From Armillaria gallica (taxonomy: Eukaryota > Basidiomycota > Agaricomycetes > Agaricales > Physalacriaceae): DNA of 64,000 bases. Under the pieces are notes generated by a model. The model had not been told where the DNA came from. It was given only the letters and a program-made list of their open reading frames with translations, and searched no databases. Both the position numbers and the translations under genes were made by a program. The stretch lies in contig JBANDB010000003.1 of the NCBI GenBank assembly GCA_037576215.1, positions 6,510,001 through 6,574,000 of the forward strand. The letters run 5' to 3'. Below, one piece after another: positions 45,866-57,134 of this stretch. How positions within the stretch are numbered: the first letter of the stretch is position 1; each line of letters opens with the position of its first letter.

Positions 45866-47121
45866 CCTGAATATCGGGTCGCAAAAGAGGGAAACTGAAT
45901 AAAAATCTCTTTTCTATGTCGAGCTCCACTAGTTTATTCTATATGCTGGTAAAAGCCTCGGATTTGGTGCCAACGCTATGATATACGCCAAAAAGCACCA
46001 AGGGAAAGCCAGAAGGTTTAGTGTTCAGTCGTTAAGCTAAAGGATATCTGTAGTTCCGCAACGAAGCCCTGAAAGACGAAAGAAGCTGAGTAAACCAGAC
46101 GAAATTTGTAATCCAGTCCAAATGCAGTCGGCTTTTGTCGGTTGATCGCCTTACCGCCACGACGAAACGCCTGCTTCACCTGTAATATGCAGGCAACTAA
46201 CTCAGCTCGTTACCACAGTGTTGAAAATCTAATGAATAATAGGCTGTGAAAATGGTCTTGAAACTTGGAAATATGGTGCAGCGTCACAAATTTCCGACCA
46301 AATTTTCTTTGTATCGCTTCTTTTCTGCAAGACTGCATATATTCCTTCAAGGGTTTCTCGAGACAGCTCGTTTTGAAGGACTGACCATCCAAGAACAGTA
46401 ATGGAAAGGGAGAACCACGAAGCATGGATATAACGGCTTGTCGTCTTTATGTAAGATAAGGGTATTCTGAATACTTGTAAGTACTTGCTCTTCTTTCCAG
46501 CCTTCAGAGCTCGCCTTCCTGTATAGGGAACATACGTCTAATCAGTTTCTTCAACCGTAAGGAGGCGGTCTAAATGTATTGACGGCCGTTGAAGCGCTCA
46601 ACATTTCCACGCAGGCGAGTCCTATTTTTTTAGACTTTGCGCGGCGCATATACAGAGCTTGAATGATTCCATGGCCCTTTTTCCCTTTCATTTTTCATAG
46701 CACATGAACTTCAATTGGTCTCAGCTTTGACTTCGAAACCAACGACGACCCAAAATTGATTCAGTTCGATCAATCACCACTGACCGTTTTTATAGGTTAC
46801 AGGCAGATTTACCTTCGCGTGCTGTCTGAACTGCAGCAATTGTATTAACGTTGTCGCAGGGGAGCGATCTAAATGACCTCACCGTCTACAAGCCTCGGTG
46901 GCGCACGTTGCCAGTACCGAACTCTAAAACCCTTTTGTCAACGAGTCCCACACCGTTTGCTGGTGCATCACCGATCTGTTTTATAGCTGGCATACTCTGA
47001 AGCGTACGATCACAAAAGGGAAATTGTATTGTGAAAAACGGCGGCAACTAAAAAACCGTACAACACAACTACGGAGACATCTTTCCATCCATATCGCCTG
47101 AAACAGGGCATCAAAACAAGA
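45866..47121. other. No supportable gene
   Basis: A 1.2-kb stretch between the esterase and the HSP20 pair. A minus-strand frame at 46210-46425 has no motif. Nothing else is recognised. Confidence 0.5.
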
Positions 47122-47703
47122 TCAAGCAACAGCAATTTTCTTCGGCCCAGGAGCTTCAGTCACAACCTTCGGGAAGGTCACCGTAAGTACACCGTCTTGC
47201 ATGGACGCTTTGATTTCATCGTTCTGTAAGGTAATGGCAGTCAGAATCGGAAAACACGGTAAACATTACAAAGAAGACCTACATTTACGCCGCGAGGAAG
47301 CAGTAGCGTCCTAGCAAATTTCCCATACCGCCGCTCTCGGACAGCATAGCCATCCTTTTCTTGTTCATCCGAAATCTTACTCTCAGCGGAGACGGTCATG
47401 CGGCCGTTGTGGACGTCGATGGATATATCATCCTTCGACAAACCGGGAAACTCGAAGCTAGCGGTGACGGTATTGGCGGAAACATTCTCGCGAAGATCCA
47501 TCCTGACGAATTTCGTGAGAACATATTGACCCCCTGATAAAACAGCTGACATACCTGGGTTTTAAGAATCTTTGAATTTCGCTGTGGGAATTTTCACCCA
47601 AGTGTTGCTGCTGCTTGGCTTGGTTCCTAGCTGCACTAGAGGCAAACGCTAGGTCAAAGAAACGGTCCCAGTTGTAGAAAGGTTCGTAATAGAAGACAGA
47701 CAT
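47122..47703 (-). CDS. Small heat-shock protein (HSP20)
   Basis: The exons are 47555-47703, 47283-47502 and 47122-47223, encoding 156 residues. It starts with YYEPFYNWDRFFD, has a Gln-rich linker, and contains an alpha-crystallin domain with FEFPGLSKDDI, the GKFARTLLLPRGVN region and GVLTVTFP. The C-terminal PKKIAVA provides the I-x-V motif. Exon 2 is exactly 220 nt, as in two other HSP20 genes here. It is transcribed divergently from the HSP20 gene at 48210, 506 bp away. Heat-shock elements lie just upstream. Confidence 0.96.
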
Positions 47704-48209
47704 GAAAGTCGAGAAGTAAGCAGACAATGAAGCAACTTGAGTTAAGTCATTTAGTTGCACTGAACGTACTGAACGTTTATACCTTCAGAGTGAGAATTTC
47801 AAGGTTCTCGAAGGTTCGAAAGCTCGCGCGATAAGTATGTCATTTGTGGAAGGATCTCGAAGTTTAGCGATTTACCCGGGAATAATCAACGATGGCACGT
47901 GAGACCTGACACGCAGTAGTGGTACTGCCCGAAATGACGACGCAAGGACTATTGTGAAGATTCCATGGTACCGATGTGCAGATTGTACACAGAGCCTAAG
48001 TAGGTAAGAGAAAGCGATGGTAGGTCTAGAGTATAACATCAGTCCGCAAAGTCGTAAGCCGAGTTACACGCAGGGTCGAGAACATTCTTGGAGCATCTGT
48101 TTGCCACTTCGACGTCACCTGCAGAAGAAGGTTCCAGCAATAATCAGTGGGAAAGAGTGATATAAAGGACACTTACCTCCGAATCCATTTCATACAAACG
48201 CAAACGACA
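47704..48209. promoter_or_regulatory. Bidirectional heat-shock promoter region
   Basis: Near the minus-strand gene, 47793-47821 reads GAATTTCAAGGTTCTCGAAG followed by GTTCGAA, several alternating GAA/TTC units; a further pair is at 47848-47862. A TATAAA on the minus strand lies at 47776-47781. Near the plus-strand gene, GAACATTCTTGGAG (48080-48093) and GAAGAAGGTTCCAG (48124-48137) are looser elements, with TATAAA at 48161-48166. Confidence 0.8.
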
Positions 48210-48755
48210 ATGTCTCTTCCCTTCTACGAACCTTTCCACAATTTCGGTAGTCTTCTGGGTGGGTTCTCCTATCCCAGTCGAACTATGCTGCAGGCTACCA
48301 CTGGTTCCATCTTGAGGCCAAAGTAAGTTTGGGATTTGTTCACTGCTTCAACGTCATCTGATTTGAACGCTTATCCACAGAATGGACCTCCACGAGGACG
48401 CATCTCAAAACGTCGTGACTGTGACCTTCGAGTTGCCAGGCGTGAAGAAGGAGGATGTGAACATAGAGGTGCACGACGGTCATCTCACCGTCTCCGGAGA
48501 AACCAAGGTCTCCGAAGAGAACGAGGAAGATGTGTATGCCCATCGTGAGCGCAAGTCCGGCAAGTTCTCGAGGACGTTGAGGCTTCCTCAGGGAGTCAGG
48601 GTAAGCCATCTTCGACCGGTTTGAAAGAGAAGCAGACTCACTGATACTATCTGTAGGAGGAAGAAATCAGCGCTTCCATGGAGAATGGTGTGTTGACGGT
48701 GACGTTCCCCAAGACTGTGCACGGAACAGCACCGCGTAAAATCACAGTTACATAG
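48210..48755 (+). CDS. Small heat-shock protein (HSP20)
   Basis: The exons are 48210-48322, 48381-48600 and 48657-48755, encoding 143 residues. The N-terminal arm (FYEPFHNFGSL) is shorter than in the neighbours. The crystallin domain has FELPGVKKEDV, SGKFSRTLRLPQGVR and GVLTVTFP, and the end PRKITVT supplies the I-x-V anchor. The splice positions are identical to those at 22805 and 47122, so these genes arose by duplication after the introns were in place. It may form mixed oligomers with the other two; that is inference. Confidence 0.96.
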
Positions 48756-49019
48756 ACGATATGATCTCATTAGCGTGCCATGAACACCAAAACTGTAGTA
48801 TTACATGTATAACATCACGGACTTCTATGATAGTATTGTATTTAGTCGGTCTACTAAGGAATTTGAAAGGAGGGTGGCTCACAAAAGAGGCGGCGGAAAA
48901 TTTGGCCATCTGCTTCATTAGTTGTGATGTTTACCAAGTATCACCAGCACTCAAGCGTTCGAGGAAGCCCATCATGTGTACATTCGACCCCACCCATGTC
49001 ATCCAACCGAGATAATTAT

Positions 49020-49327
49020 CTAGAGAGGCTTCGCTGGCAATTGAGTTAATAGGACACCGTAGCGCTTCTTGATTGTCACACGGTGCCTGGAGAACTTGTC
49101 ATCCGGCGAAAATCTTGCTTCATGGGAAGTCAGCAATGATGATCTGAGCAAGGATCACCCCTATAATAGTATAATCACCAGGATGCGCCGACTTGGTTAT
49201 TTTCCCTGCATCAGTTATTTTCTAAGGAGCTCCAGTTAGCGCGGAGGAGGTAAAAAGAATCGCTGAGCCTCACTTTGAGCGTATAGACTCTATTTCCATC
49301 GGCGTCGAGGGTATACATCAAATGCAT
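49020..49327 (-). CDS. NOP10: NOP10, H/ACA snoRNP protein
   Basis: The exons are 49274-49327, 49179-49221 and 49020-49117, giving 64 residues, the usual size of the family. The start [18 protein letters not shown] and the segments [20 protein letters not shown] and [13 protein letters not shown] are diagnostic. Nop10 binds Cbf5 in box H/ACA particles, which pseudouridylate rRNA and support telomerase RNA in many eukaryotes. The gene converges on the HSP20 gene at 48755 with 264 bp between the stops. The last six residues (QLPAKPL region) extend beyond the core. Confidence 0.95.
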
Positions 49328-50545
49328 CTTGGTCTCGAGCTTGAGCGGGGAAAAAGTTTTCAACAGTATTTGGTCATGCTTGTCCTCAACAGTCATCGGC
49401 AAGCGGACCGGACATTCCGTCTTGTCTTCTCCCGCGAAGTGCACCCCAGAAGTCTATTTCGATATTTCCAGCATTCGCCGTTTGCCGTCTATTTTTCCTG
49501 CTCTCTATTTATCATTTGGATAGCCGCAGTGACCGTTTAGGAGCCGCTATACTTATTTCTGTCGCCGAACGTACCGGCGGTAACGTTACGTGGCATGGGA
49601 GTGGGAGTTTAGTTGGACCAGAATACAACCGACTCCGACCTCGATCTGGTGGCTCATTTTTGCTCTTTCCGCTTTGGAGATCTCGTAGCCGGTAAATCTA
49701 TTCCTCTGATTACTATAACAGCTGACCACGAGAATTTCCACGGTCTTAAGCAACCTCTGTCAGTCTTCTCGTGGTATCCGCTTCTCCAGCAAACCGATGC
49801 TTGCAATGAAGAGATGGACGTTTCATCTCACCCGGGAGTAAATCTCTCAGGAATTCCCATCTGTATTACGCGGATCTCGAATCGTGGCGTTTTTTTAATG
49901 ATCTGCCTGTCGGCCAGATCCTTGGTGTCCGAATTTGCGACTCAATTCGGCCTTCTCCATCACACAGTCGTGTATCAAGGGCCCACCTTTAAATCTCAGA
50001 TGAAGAAGGTCTTCTCTCATGTTATGCCCTGATCGGGATGTTACCAGTCGATCAGTGATGCTCCCTACACCAGGACTGTGGCGCGTCATATTTATTGCAA
50101 TACCCTTGCATACTCAGGCTGTCGACAAACGACATAATTGACCAGCATCTGAAGCCCTGTGCACCGTATAGGAATGGTTTTGTCACTACTCATTGCCTAC
50201 GGCTATTCGATAGAATAGAACGTAGTCGGTCAGTGGACTTCACAATTCACAATTACATATATCATTAGCTTCCGACATCCATAAAATACTCGTATGGCTT
50301 TCGTACGTTACAGTATTGACATAAATCCTGCCCGAGAACAACATGCAATACTACAAATAACTTAAATAATGTCGATTATCAAAAAGTTCTTTCCATCAGA
50401 CATAACCGCTGACATATCCCACTGTTTTCTAAGAACATCTTGTCACGACTTCAACGGCATCTGGCTGTCTGTTCAGGTCCACCTTCCAGAAATATGTCAG
50501 CTTCTTTGCTGTTTGTACAGCCAGAATGAAGAAAAGCACATTCAC
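49328..50545. other. Mostly unassigned; one possible exon at 49613-50032
   Basis: An open plus-strand frame of 139 codons at 49613-50032 lacks an ATG at its start and could be an exon after the AG at 49612. I do not recognise its product and found no convincing partner exon. The rest shows nothing recognisable. Confidence 0.35.
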
Positions 50546-50791
50546 CTAACTCTCTAAGGGCCGAAACTGCCTAGGGTGAACCCGTTTGATCATACGGCTA
50601 CTGTCTGCAGCAGGAGCCGTCTCTCTGACTTCGACACGAGCCGAAGCATCTCCATTATACTTCGCCACTGGGTTACTACGGGATAGTCGTGCGTCTCTGG
50701 GAATGTTGTTTCTCGAGATACGGGGAATAGCCGCAGCTTGAGCGAAAGCAAATATGAAAGCAATGACGACGGCAGCGATGAAGAAACGCAT
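50546..50791 (-). CDS. Small secreted peptide precursor
   Basis: A single exon of 81 codons. The first 20 residues (MRFFIAAVVIAFIFAFAQAA) are a clear signal peptide ending at an Ala-rich cleavage site. The remaining 60 residues are hydrophilic, lack cysteine, and contain basic pairs or near pairs (SRNN, KR at about 69-70) that could be processed. There is no C-terminal CaaX box, so it is not a standard mating pheromone. It may be a secreted peptide or a small effector-like protein. The open frame continues upstream of this ATG without better sense. Confidence 0.6.
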   Translation of the reverse strand: MRFFIAAVVIAFIFAFAQAAAIPRISRNNIPRDARLSRSNPVAKYNGDASARVEVRETAPAADSSRMIKRVHPRQFRPLES

Positions 50792-51350
50792 TATTTGTAA
50801 ATAAAGATCGAGGGTAGAGATATGAGGTTGTGTGGGGAGAAATGCGAGAATGGACGGAGAGCGGAACAAGACCAAGCTTGTTGAGGATAAGGGTGTTACA
50901 AGAGACAAGACAAGACCAAAGCTCGTCAGAGGGGTGAAGGCTAGCTTGGAGAATGTGATGCAAAAGTCCATGTTTTAAAGGATCGAATATTACCTTGTTG
51001 TCAGACTCCAAGTTGATAATTTGTAGGCGACGCATGACGACGAGCTGGGATACGGGCTATTGCACAGAGACCAATGGTCGCAACAAGCCCGCCGCATCAC
51101 ACAATTTTGATGCATCTTCGCGGCACGCGGACCCATCGACGACGCTGATGATCAAAGGATATCGCCATGGCCTGTTTCAGAACCTTAGCGATCGATACCT
51201 ACCAACACCGATTCTAGGAAGCATGGCTGATGGAAGCCAAGAAACGGTTACCGAGGAATACTCGGATGCACAGCTAGTATAAGAAACCTTCAGAACAAAT
51301 ACAACTGATTCATACATATTTTCGTCAAGGCTACTTCCGACTTACTGCGT
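50792..51350. other. Intergenic, nothing recognised
   Basis: Upstream region of the small secreted peptide and downstream region of NAS6; no feature recognised. Confidence 0.45.
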
Positions 51351-52572
51351 TCATGGTTTTCCACAAGAATCAAGAACATGCTGTTTTGCACAGCGCTGCT
51401 CGACACCTCCAACACCTTCCATATCTTCTGGGGCCTCACCGTCCTGGTTCAACTGTAATGCATTGGTCAGCAGAAAAGCGAATCCGCCACAAGAACCATC
51501 ATACCCGGTCTCTATCTGCTCCGGCCTCAATGAGAACGACAGCGGCCTCTGCGTGGGCGGAGTCCATCGCCAAGTGAAGGGGCGTGTTCCCTGAAAAGGT
51601 TATGTCCGTTTATGATTTCCATTATGTCAAAACGAAGCACATACCAATACGATCCGCAGGGTTGATTCGTGTCTTGTTAGGCGGCTTGGATGACTCCAAC
51701 AAAAGGCGTATAAACCCCACCGAACCCGTGGTTGCAGCGCGATGCCTGCCTGGACGGTCAGATAGTGGCGGGAGAAGAGAAATCGGTCTTACAAAGGTAC
51801 TTGTCCGGCCCTATCCTTTGCGTTGATCTATAATAGACCAATGAACAGATGCCCAGTATCCCCAAGCGTGACTTACATCGGCACCACGCGATATCAGAAG
51901 TTTGCCAATCTAGAGGACAGGGAAAGCAAATCAATACGTGAAACCGGTATTTCATCAGGGAAGTAATACGTACTTCGAGGCGGGATTTGGATGCCGCATA
52001 GTGTCTTCCAGTGATTCATAAGCATCCGCTAGAGTTGGACTGGACAACGCTCACAGCGGAGTAAGACCTTTCTCATTTTTCCTAATAGAACTAGGTAATA
52101 GGCCCTTCGTCGGGATATTGAACGCACCTATTGACGTCCGCACCAGCACCCACTAATTCCAAGACGACGTCTTCATTACCGGCGCTAGCTGTCCCATTTG
52201 TTCCGTGAGTATGACACCGAAGATACAAGAAGCAGACGTAGTACCAGCGATGTGCAGAGGTGTCCATCCGCTATTATCCGGCAAATCAATATCTGCTTTG
52301 TTATCGATGAGGTACCGAGTGATCTCGAGAGAACCGGACGATGCAGCCCAATGTAAAGGCGTCCGGTCGTCCTGGCTGAAGGTCAGAACGGCCAAAAAAA
52401 CAGTAGTAATCAGTTTACCGCATCAAGAGCATTTACAGACTTGGGGTTTTCCGTTACCAATGCTTTTACCAGACCGGGCTGGTCTACAGAATGTTTAAGC
52501 ATGCCAGAAAAATGAAACAAACGAAGAAACCCGACTGCTTTGAGCGGCATTGTGGATAGAAAGTGTTGACAT
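51351..52572 (-). CDS. NAS6: NAS6 / PSMD10-like proteasome assembly chaperone
   Basis: Eleven exons (52531-52572, 52419-52478, 52245-52371, 52128-52188, 52055-52081, 51974-52004, 51877-51909, 51793-51827, 51645-51745, 51505-51590, 51351-51452) encode 234 residues. The whole protein is ankyrin repeats: DRTPLHWAASSGSLEI, SGWTPLHIAASAGNED, KGLTPLHYAASKSRLE, then HRAATTGSVGFIRLLLE and NTPLHLAMDSAHAEAA. Order, number (about seven) and length match yeast Nas6 and human gankyrin, which bind Rpt3 and control docking of the 19S base onto the 20S core. The gene is very intron-rich, with exons as short as 27-35 nt, all in consistent phase. The short C-terminal tail ends CGKP. Confidence 0.93.
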
Positions 52573-52805
52573 ATCAGTCGCCTGGTTTCCACGAAATAAT
52601 TCAGATCAAGAGGCAAATGCTAGTAAGTAAGGGTATGAAGTCGACGCGTATGTTACGGCACGACGGACCGTACCCTGTGATCTCGCTGTGTGGTTGTGTT
52701 AGGATCGGACGGCTTCCTGCGACAGGATCAGCGCCATCCATTTGTTCTTCGTTTTCATCATCTCTTCATTAGCGGGTACCTTCCCTACGGCCGACTGCTT
52801 GCGGA

Positions 52806-54856
52806 ATGCCTTCGGCGTCGCTGAACAACGAAGAGGCAGCGTTGGTAGCGCCTCTACCTCATGCGCTTATTGAATTTCTCGCAAAGGAGCCCAAGAATAC
52901 TTTAACTCGTCTTTACCAACGACCGTCTTCATGCCTTGCAATATTTAGGTACCAGATCCCTTCGTATTTTTGCTAATATATTTCTTACAAAATATTCAGG
53001 CTTCTTGCGCCTCTGGAACGCCAAATTGTCATGAATCTCTTGTGGCTAGAATCTGCAATACCTCCCTCCACCATGGCCGCTTGGGTAGTTCGTGAACATA
53101 AAAAGTGCTTTCTTTGTCTGTCGCGCCGAAAAGCCCTCTTCATGTAACTCTATAGACTGTATGATGACGCTGTGAAGGCCCTTACGGACCTCAACATCTT
53201 GCCTAATTCTGTTGTAAAACTAGCCTTGAACGCGACTTTCAAGACCAGTTTTAGGCAAGCGATAACGGGCGGGTGAGGCCTACGGCTCTTTAGAAGCTCG
53301 TGATATAACTTTCTCTCTCTTCCAGCGGTGCCAGTGGCAGTTTTGGCGTCCCAGCGGAGAAGGACGATAAACGGCAACCCTTTGACGTCGATTTCCTTGA
53401 CGGATATGCCCTAGAACGCTGGGAGGTACGGCAAGCCTTCACGCATCCGCAAATTGACCTGATTTCCCCATCAAGACTATTCTCCATTACATGGTGTCCT
53501 CTGGTAGCGGCCAGAACCCTGCTTCGCCTTCACCCGGCGTTCTCTATTTACTGCAAAGCAGCGGTCTCATGGCCTCTCAACAGTACGATCTGATCTCTGT
53601 CTAACAACCTCTCATTTACCCCCTGCATTGCAGAGGCACCGCGCTTCGTATTACATCGAAGGGCTTCCAGTTCCTCCTTTACCCCCCTCACGCTCAGCTC
53701 TGGCACCTATTACTACAGTACCTAGAAATGGCTGGTGTAAGCTCACTTACGTCTCATGCTCGGTCAAATCTCCCAACATAGCTTAATAGCAACGGCACAT
53801 GGACCTCGTCGAAGTCCTGAGTTTCTTATTTATGTTGTCGACCATGGAGCTCGGCCGAGTAGGTCCCCTTATCCCTCGGAGAACGTTCTAACTAACTGCT
53901 TCCACCGCAGGAATACTCGATCGAGAATCTTTCCCAGACCCAAAAGGCCATGCTGGAAGACCTTCGGGACTATGGCCTCCTGTGGCAGCGTAAGGTCCGT
54001 TGACTTATCCAGTCAGCTCTCGCCCTTTTTCACTATCTGCCAGCCTTCATCTCGGCGCTTCAGCCCCACACGCCTCGCGACCACCCTAACGTCGTCCTCG
54101 CCTCCATTGCCTACGTCTACCGGAACAAGCTCCGGCCCCAAAGATGGATTTATTGTTCTCGAGACCAATTATCGTATCTATGCATACACGGGTATGTTTA
54201 CGTCCAGTTTATGGACCCCTACCCCGTTCTGATCGAAATCAACAGACAATCCTTTGCAAACAGCCGTTCTAAATCTTTTTGTCTCCCTAAAATACCGTTT
54301 TCCTAACCTTGTAGTCGGGTCTATCACTCGCGAAAGTGTAAAGAAAGCCCTCACGAACGGCATTTCTGCAGATCAGGTCTGCTTATCACCGTGTTTCTTT
54401 TCTTAAGTGGCAGGTTTCTGATCATAAGCACAGATCATTAGCTACCTGGTGACACATGCACATCCCCAGATGCGCAAAAATGTGCCTTCCAGTTTCCCTG
54501 TTTCTGGATGTCTGCTAAGACGAGCGCTCTAGAACCCATTACTTCCTGTGACCGTACAAGATCAAATCCGCTTATGGGAGCTGGAAAAAAATAGGCTCAA
54601 GTCTCAAGAAGGTTCGCATGCTTCACTGTTACGAAACGCTGAACATGCCTTGCCAAACAGCTTTGCCATTATAGGGTGTTTGTACACATCTTTCACGTCT
54701 CAGGCAGATTACGAGCTCGTCCTGAATTACGCTAAGCAGCTCGATGTCGTGTTATGGGAGAATACTGCCAGACGATGCTTTTTTGGCAGCCTGGAGGGGC
54801 ACGCCAACATCCGTGAATTCATTGAAAGAAGAAAACAGAGCCAGATGGATGGCTAA
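52806..54856 (+). CDS. TFB2: TFB2, TFIIH subunit p52
   Basis: Thirteen exons (52806-52948, 53000-53104, 53156-53272, 53326-53425, 53476-53582, 53634-53736, 53790-53858, 53911-53994, 54044-54191, 54246-54376, 54434-54481, 54533-54611, 54675-54856) give 471 residues. Recognisable parts are the N-terminal [16 protein letters not shown] and [16 protein letters not shown], the central [16 protein letters not shown] and [10 protein letters not shown], the [20 protein letters not shown] segment, [25 protein letters not shown], and a C-terminal domain ending [16 protein letters not shown]. Tfb2 anchors and stimulates the XPB/Ssl2 ATPase in TFIIH, needed for promoter opening and nucleotide excision repair. 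It is divergent from NAS6, starting 234 bp away. Confidence 0.95.
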
Positions 54857-55466
54857 TTTGCTATTCGTGAGTACAGCCCCCCCCCAGTGCTTGGCATCGC
54901 CGTCTGAATGTTCCTGTAGGCTTCCTGTGTATCTGTATATAACAAGAAACCGGCGTTTCGTTGATATTTGGTCTAGTATGAGTGCCTCAAACGTTGAAGT
55001 CGTCCCTTCAACGTGAAGCCTTTGTTCGGTGACATTCATGTTCCACTGTCTCCTGTCTATCCTGAGGTGTCTTTGACTGTCGCCTTTTCAGCATTTTGAC
55101 TAAAGCTTTACTTTGGATCTTGCAGTGTGATCTATTCATTTATGCCCTAATGGTTCTTTCTCAAAGAATCCAACTTACGTATGAACGAAAACGTGCATTT
55201 CCGACGTACTCGGCTAGTAAATCATTCGAGGTGCGCTTCCTAAGTCTATTCCTTTCGATATCCAAGCGTAACTTTTGAATTAGTGGTATACAATATCGGA
55301 CATTAAACGATCTATGTACAAGGCTATATGAACATACGTTAAAACAAGACGGTGTCTTTTTCCTATGCATGCAGATACAGAAAAGTAAACGGGACTGAGG
55401 TCTAGTGTACATAAGATCCAAGCGAGTACGTGGTCCAAAAATATCGAAAACCACAGAAAATCTAAT
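54857..55466. other. Convergent intergenic region
   Basis: Between the 3' ends of TFB2 and the WOPR gene; a C-run of nine at about 54878 is the only noteworthy sequence. Confidence 0.5.
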
Positions 55467-57134
55467 TTATGGGTTCCCATAGTTCTGAGAACTAGAGTGA
55501 TTACCGAACGGAGTAGCATACCCGTGGTTCGAGAAACTTGGTGGTGGTGGTGGAGTGGCAACGTTCAGGGTGCTGCTGTCGCCTGCTGGCCATGTCGAGC
55601 CGTACGTATGATATCCATCCGGTGTGAAAGCTGGAGGAATGGATGGCGACGAGGAATAGGATGATCTGCAGCTTGAGCGGGATTCGCGGTCACCTGAAGA
55701 CTCTTGGTTCAAGAGCCACGGCACGCGATGAGAGCCTACATCGCGACCACGACCGCCGCTATATCTCGAACCAAAGCTAGGTAGCGTCTCGCTTTCTCTT
55801 GGGTTATTCTGATAGCTGTTGATCGTGCGCGGGCGAGGACGGTCACAGTACATCCCGCTGCTAGACGGAGGCGAGTCGTAGCGTGAGGATTGAATAGGTG
55901 GAGACCACGAATCAGACGAAGGAACCAGTAAACCCTCGCGCCGATGATGGCTGGAATGTGAAGTTCCCGACGACAACGGCCATGGCAGATCGTGTCGCGC
56001 GGGAGATGCCACCCGAACAACATCTCCACTAGAAGACCATCTGTCTCCGACGCTGTTCCGATGATATGAAGTGTCATGATTGATATAGAGGTTTCCTCCG
56101 AAAGGGCTTTCTGTCGGCGACGTTGGGCTGATAGGAGAGTTCGGGGAATGGGGCAAATGATAGGTTGTTTCTTCCACCTTGGGTTCGACGGCTCCGTCAA
56201 TATCTTCCGGCTCGGTTCTAGGGGAATATCAGGTATGAACACCCTCTTGATAGATCAGACCTACACTAGTCTAGCCTTCCCATCCGGGCCTAGCTCGACC
56301 TTTGGTGGCACACGGAAGTTCGTCAAGCGGAAAAGGTGTGGTGGCATGTACAGCGACATGATATCTGGACGTGACGATGGTTTCTGCAATATATGTTTGA
56401 AATAACGTCCTAGAATTGTGGAGGAAAGAAACGAACCTTCAATTTGCCTGAACGAATGTCTTCGGCGGTATAATAAGAAATAAGATGGAGATCAGACCCG
56501 TCAATAGTGACCGTGATCGTCTATAATAAAGTCAACTCTCTCTCCGCCCTTCACTATGTCACAACCTGTTCTGACCTTCTTTATCAGCCCGTTAGGCTTG
56601 AACGTTCCGTGGTCGCCTGTGGTACCGTTGGGAGAACTGGGTTTGTATCCGATGGAAGATTGACTCGGAGAAGTTCTATGCGTGAGCGACCTCGGCTGCG
56701 CATCGTCTAGTCCGTAAGAGCGCCTGTGACCTCCACGACTACTCGCTCGCTCGTTAATCTCGCGATAGACCTGCCCGCCATAGTTAACGGCGGCCTTCCG
56801 AATTATACCTAACCGGTACTCACCAAGAAATTGCCAACGATTCGAGACGGTGACCAGAGCAACCCATCTTGCCAACAAGTTGCTGAATGAGCCAGTGACA
56901 GAATTCCTCCATGTGCAACTCACCGGTCCATCGTTTTATGCCGCTCTCTTCGACGCTGAAAACGAAGACCGATCCGCTTTTGATCATATCCCGCCGCTCC
57001 GAATCGTTCAAGCGCCTGGTGATGCGAGGGATGACTCCTTGCCGTGCAGCGTGTATTAGACGAAGCGCGTTGACCGTCGTCTCGACATATCCATAAAACG
57101 GCTCAACGTCTGATGAGGTGGTGGTGGTGGTCAT
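55467..57134 (-). CDS. WOPR (Gti1/Pac2/Wor1) transcription regulator
   Basis: The exons are 56924-57134, 56824-56867, 56576-56770, 56437-56520, 56265-56383 and 55467-56217, encoding 467 residues. The WOPR DNA-binding domain is split in the usual way: WOPRa with FYGYVETTVNALRLIHAARQ, SGSVFVFSVEESGIKRWTD and GLLWSPSRIVGNFLVYREI, a linker of about 55 residues, and WOPRb with KKTITVTIDGSDLHLISYYT and EDIRSGKL. The C-terminal 270 residues are Ser/Pro/Gly-rich and probably disordered, as in the family. Members such as Wor1, Ryp1 and Sge1 control morphological switching and secreted gene programmes; which process is controlled here is unknown. A run of five ACC codons follows the ATG. Confidence 0.94.

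Noticed and set aside
51584..51826. Plus-strand frames opposite NAS6
   Set aside because: The eleven minus-strand exons with consistent phase and ankyrin motifs explain the region.
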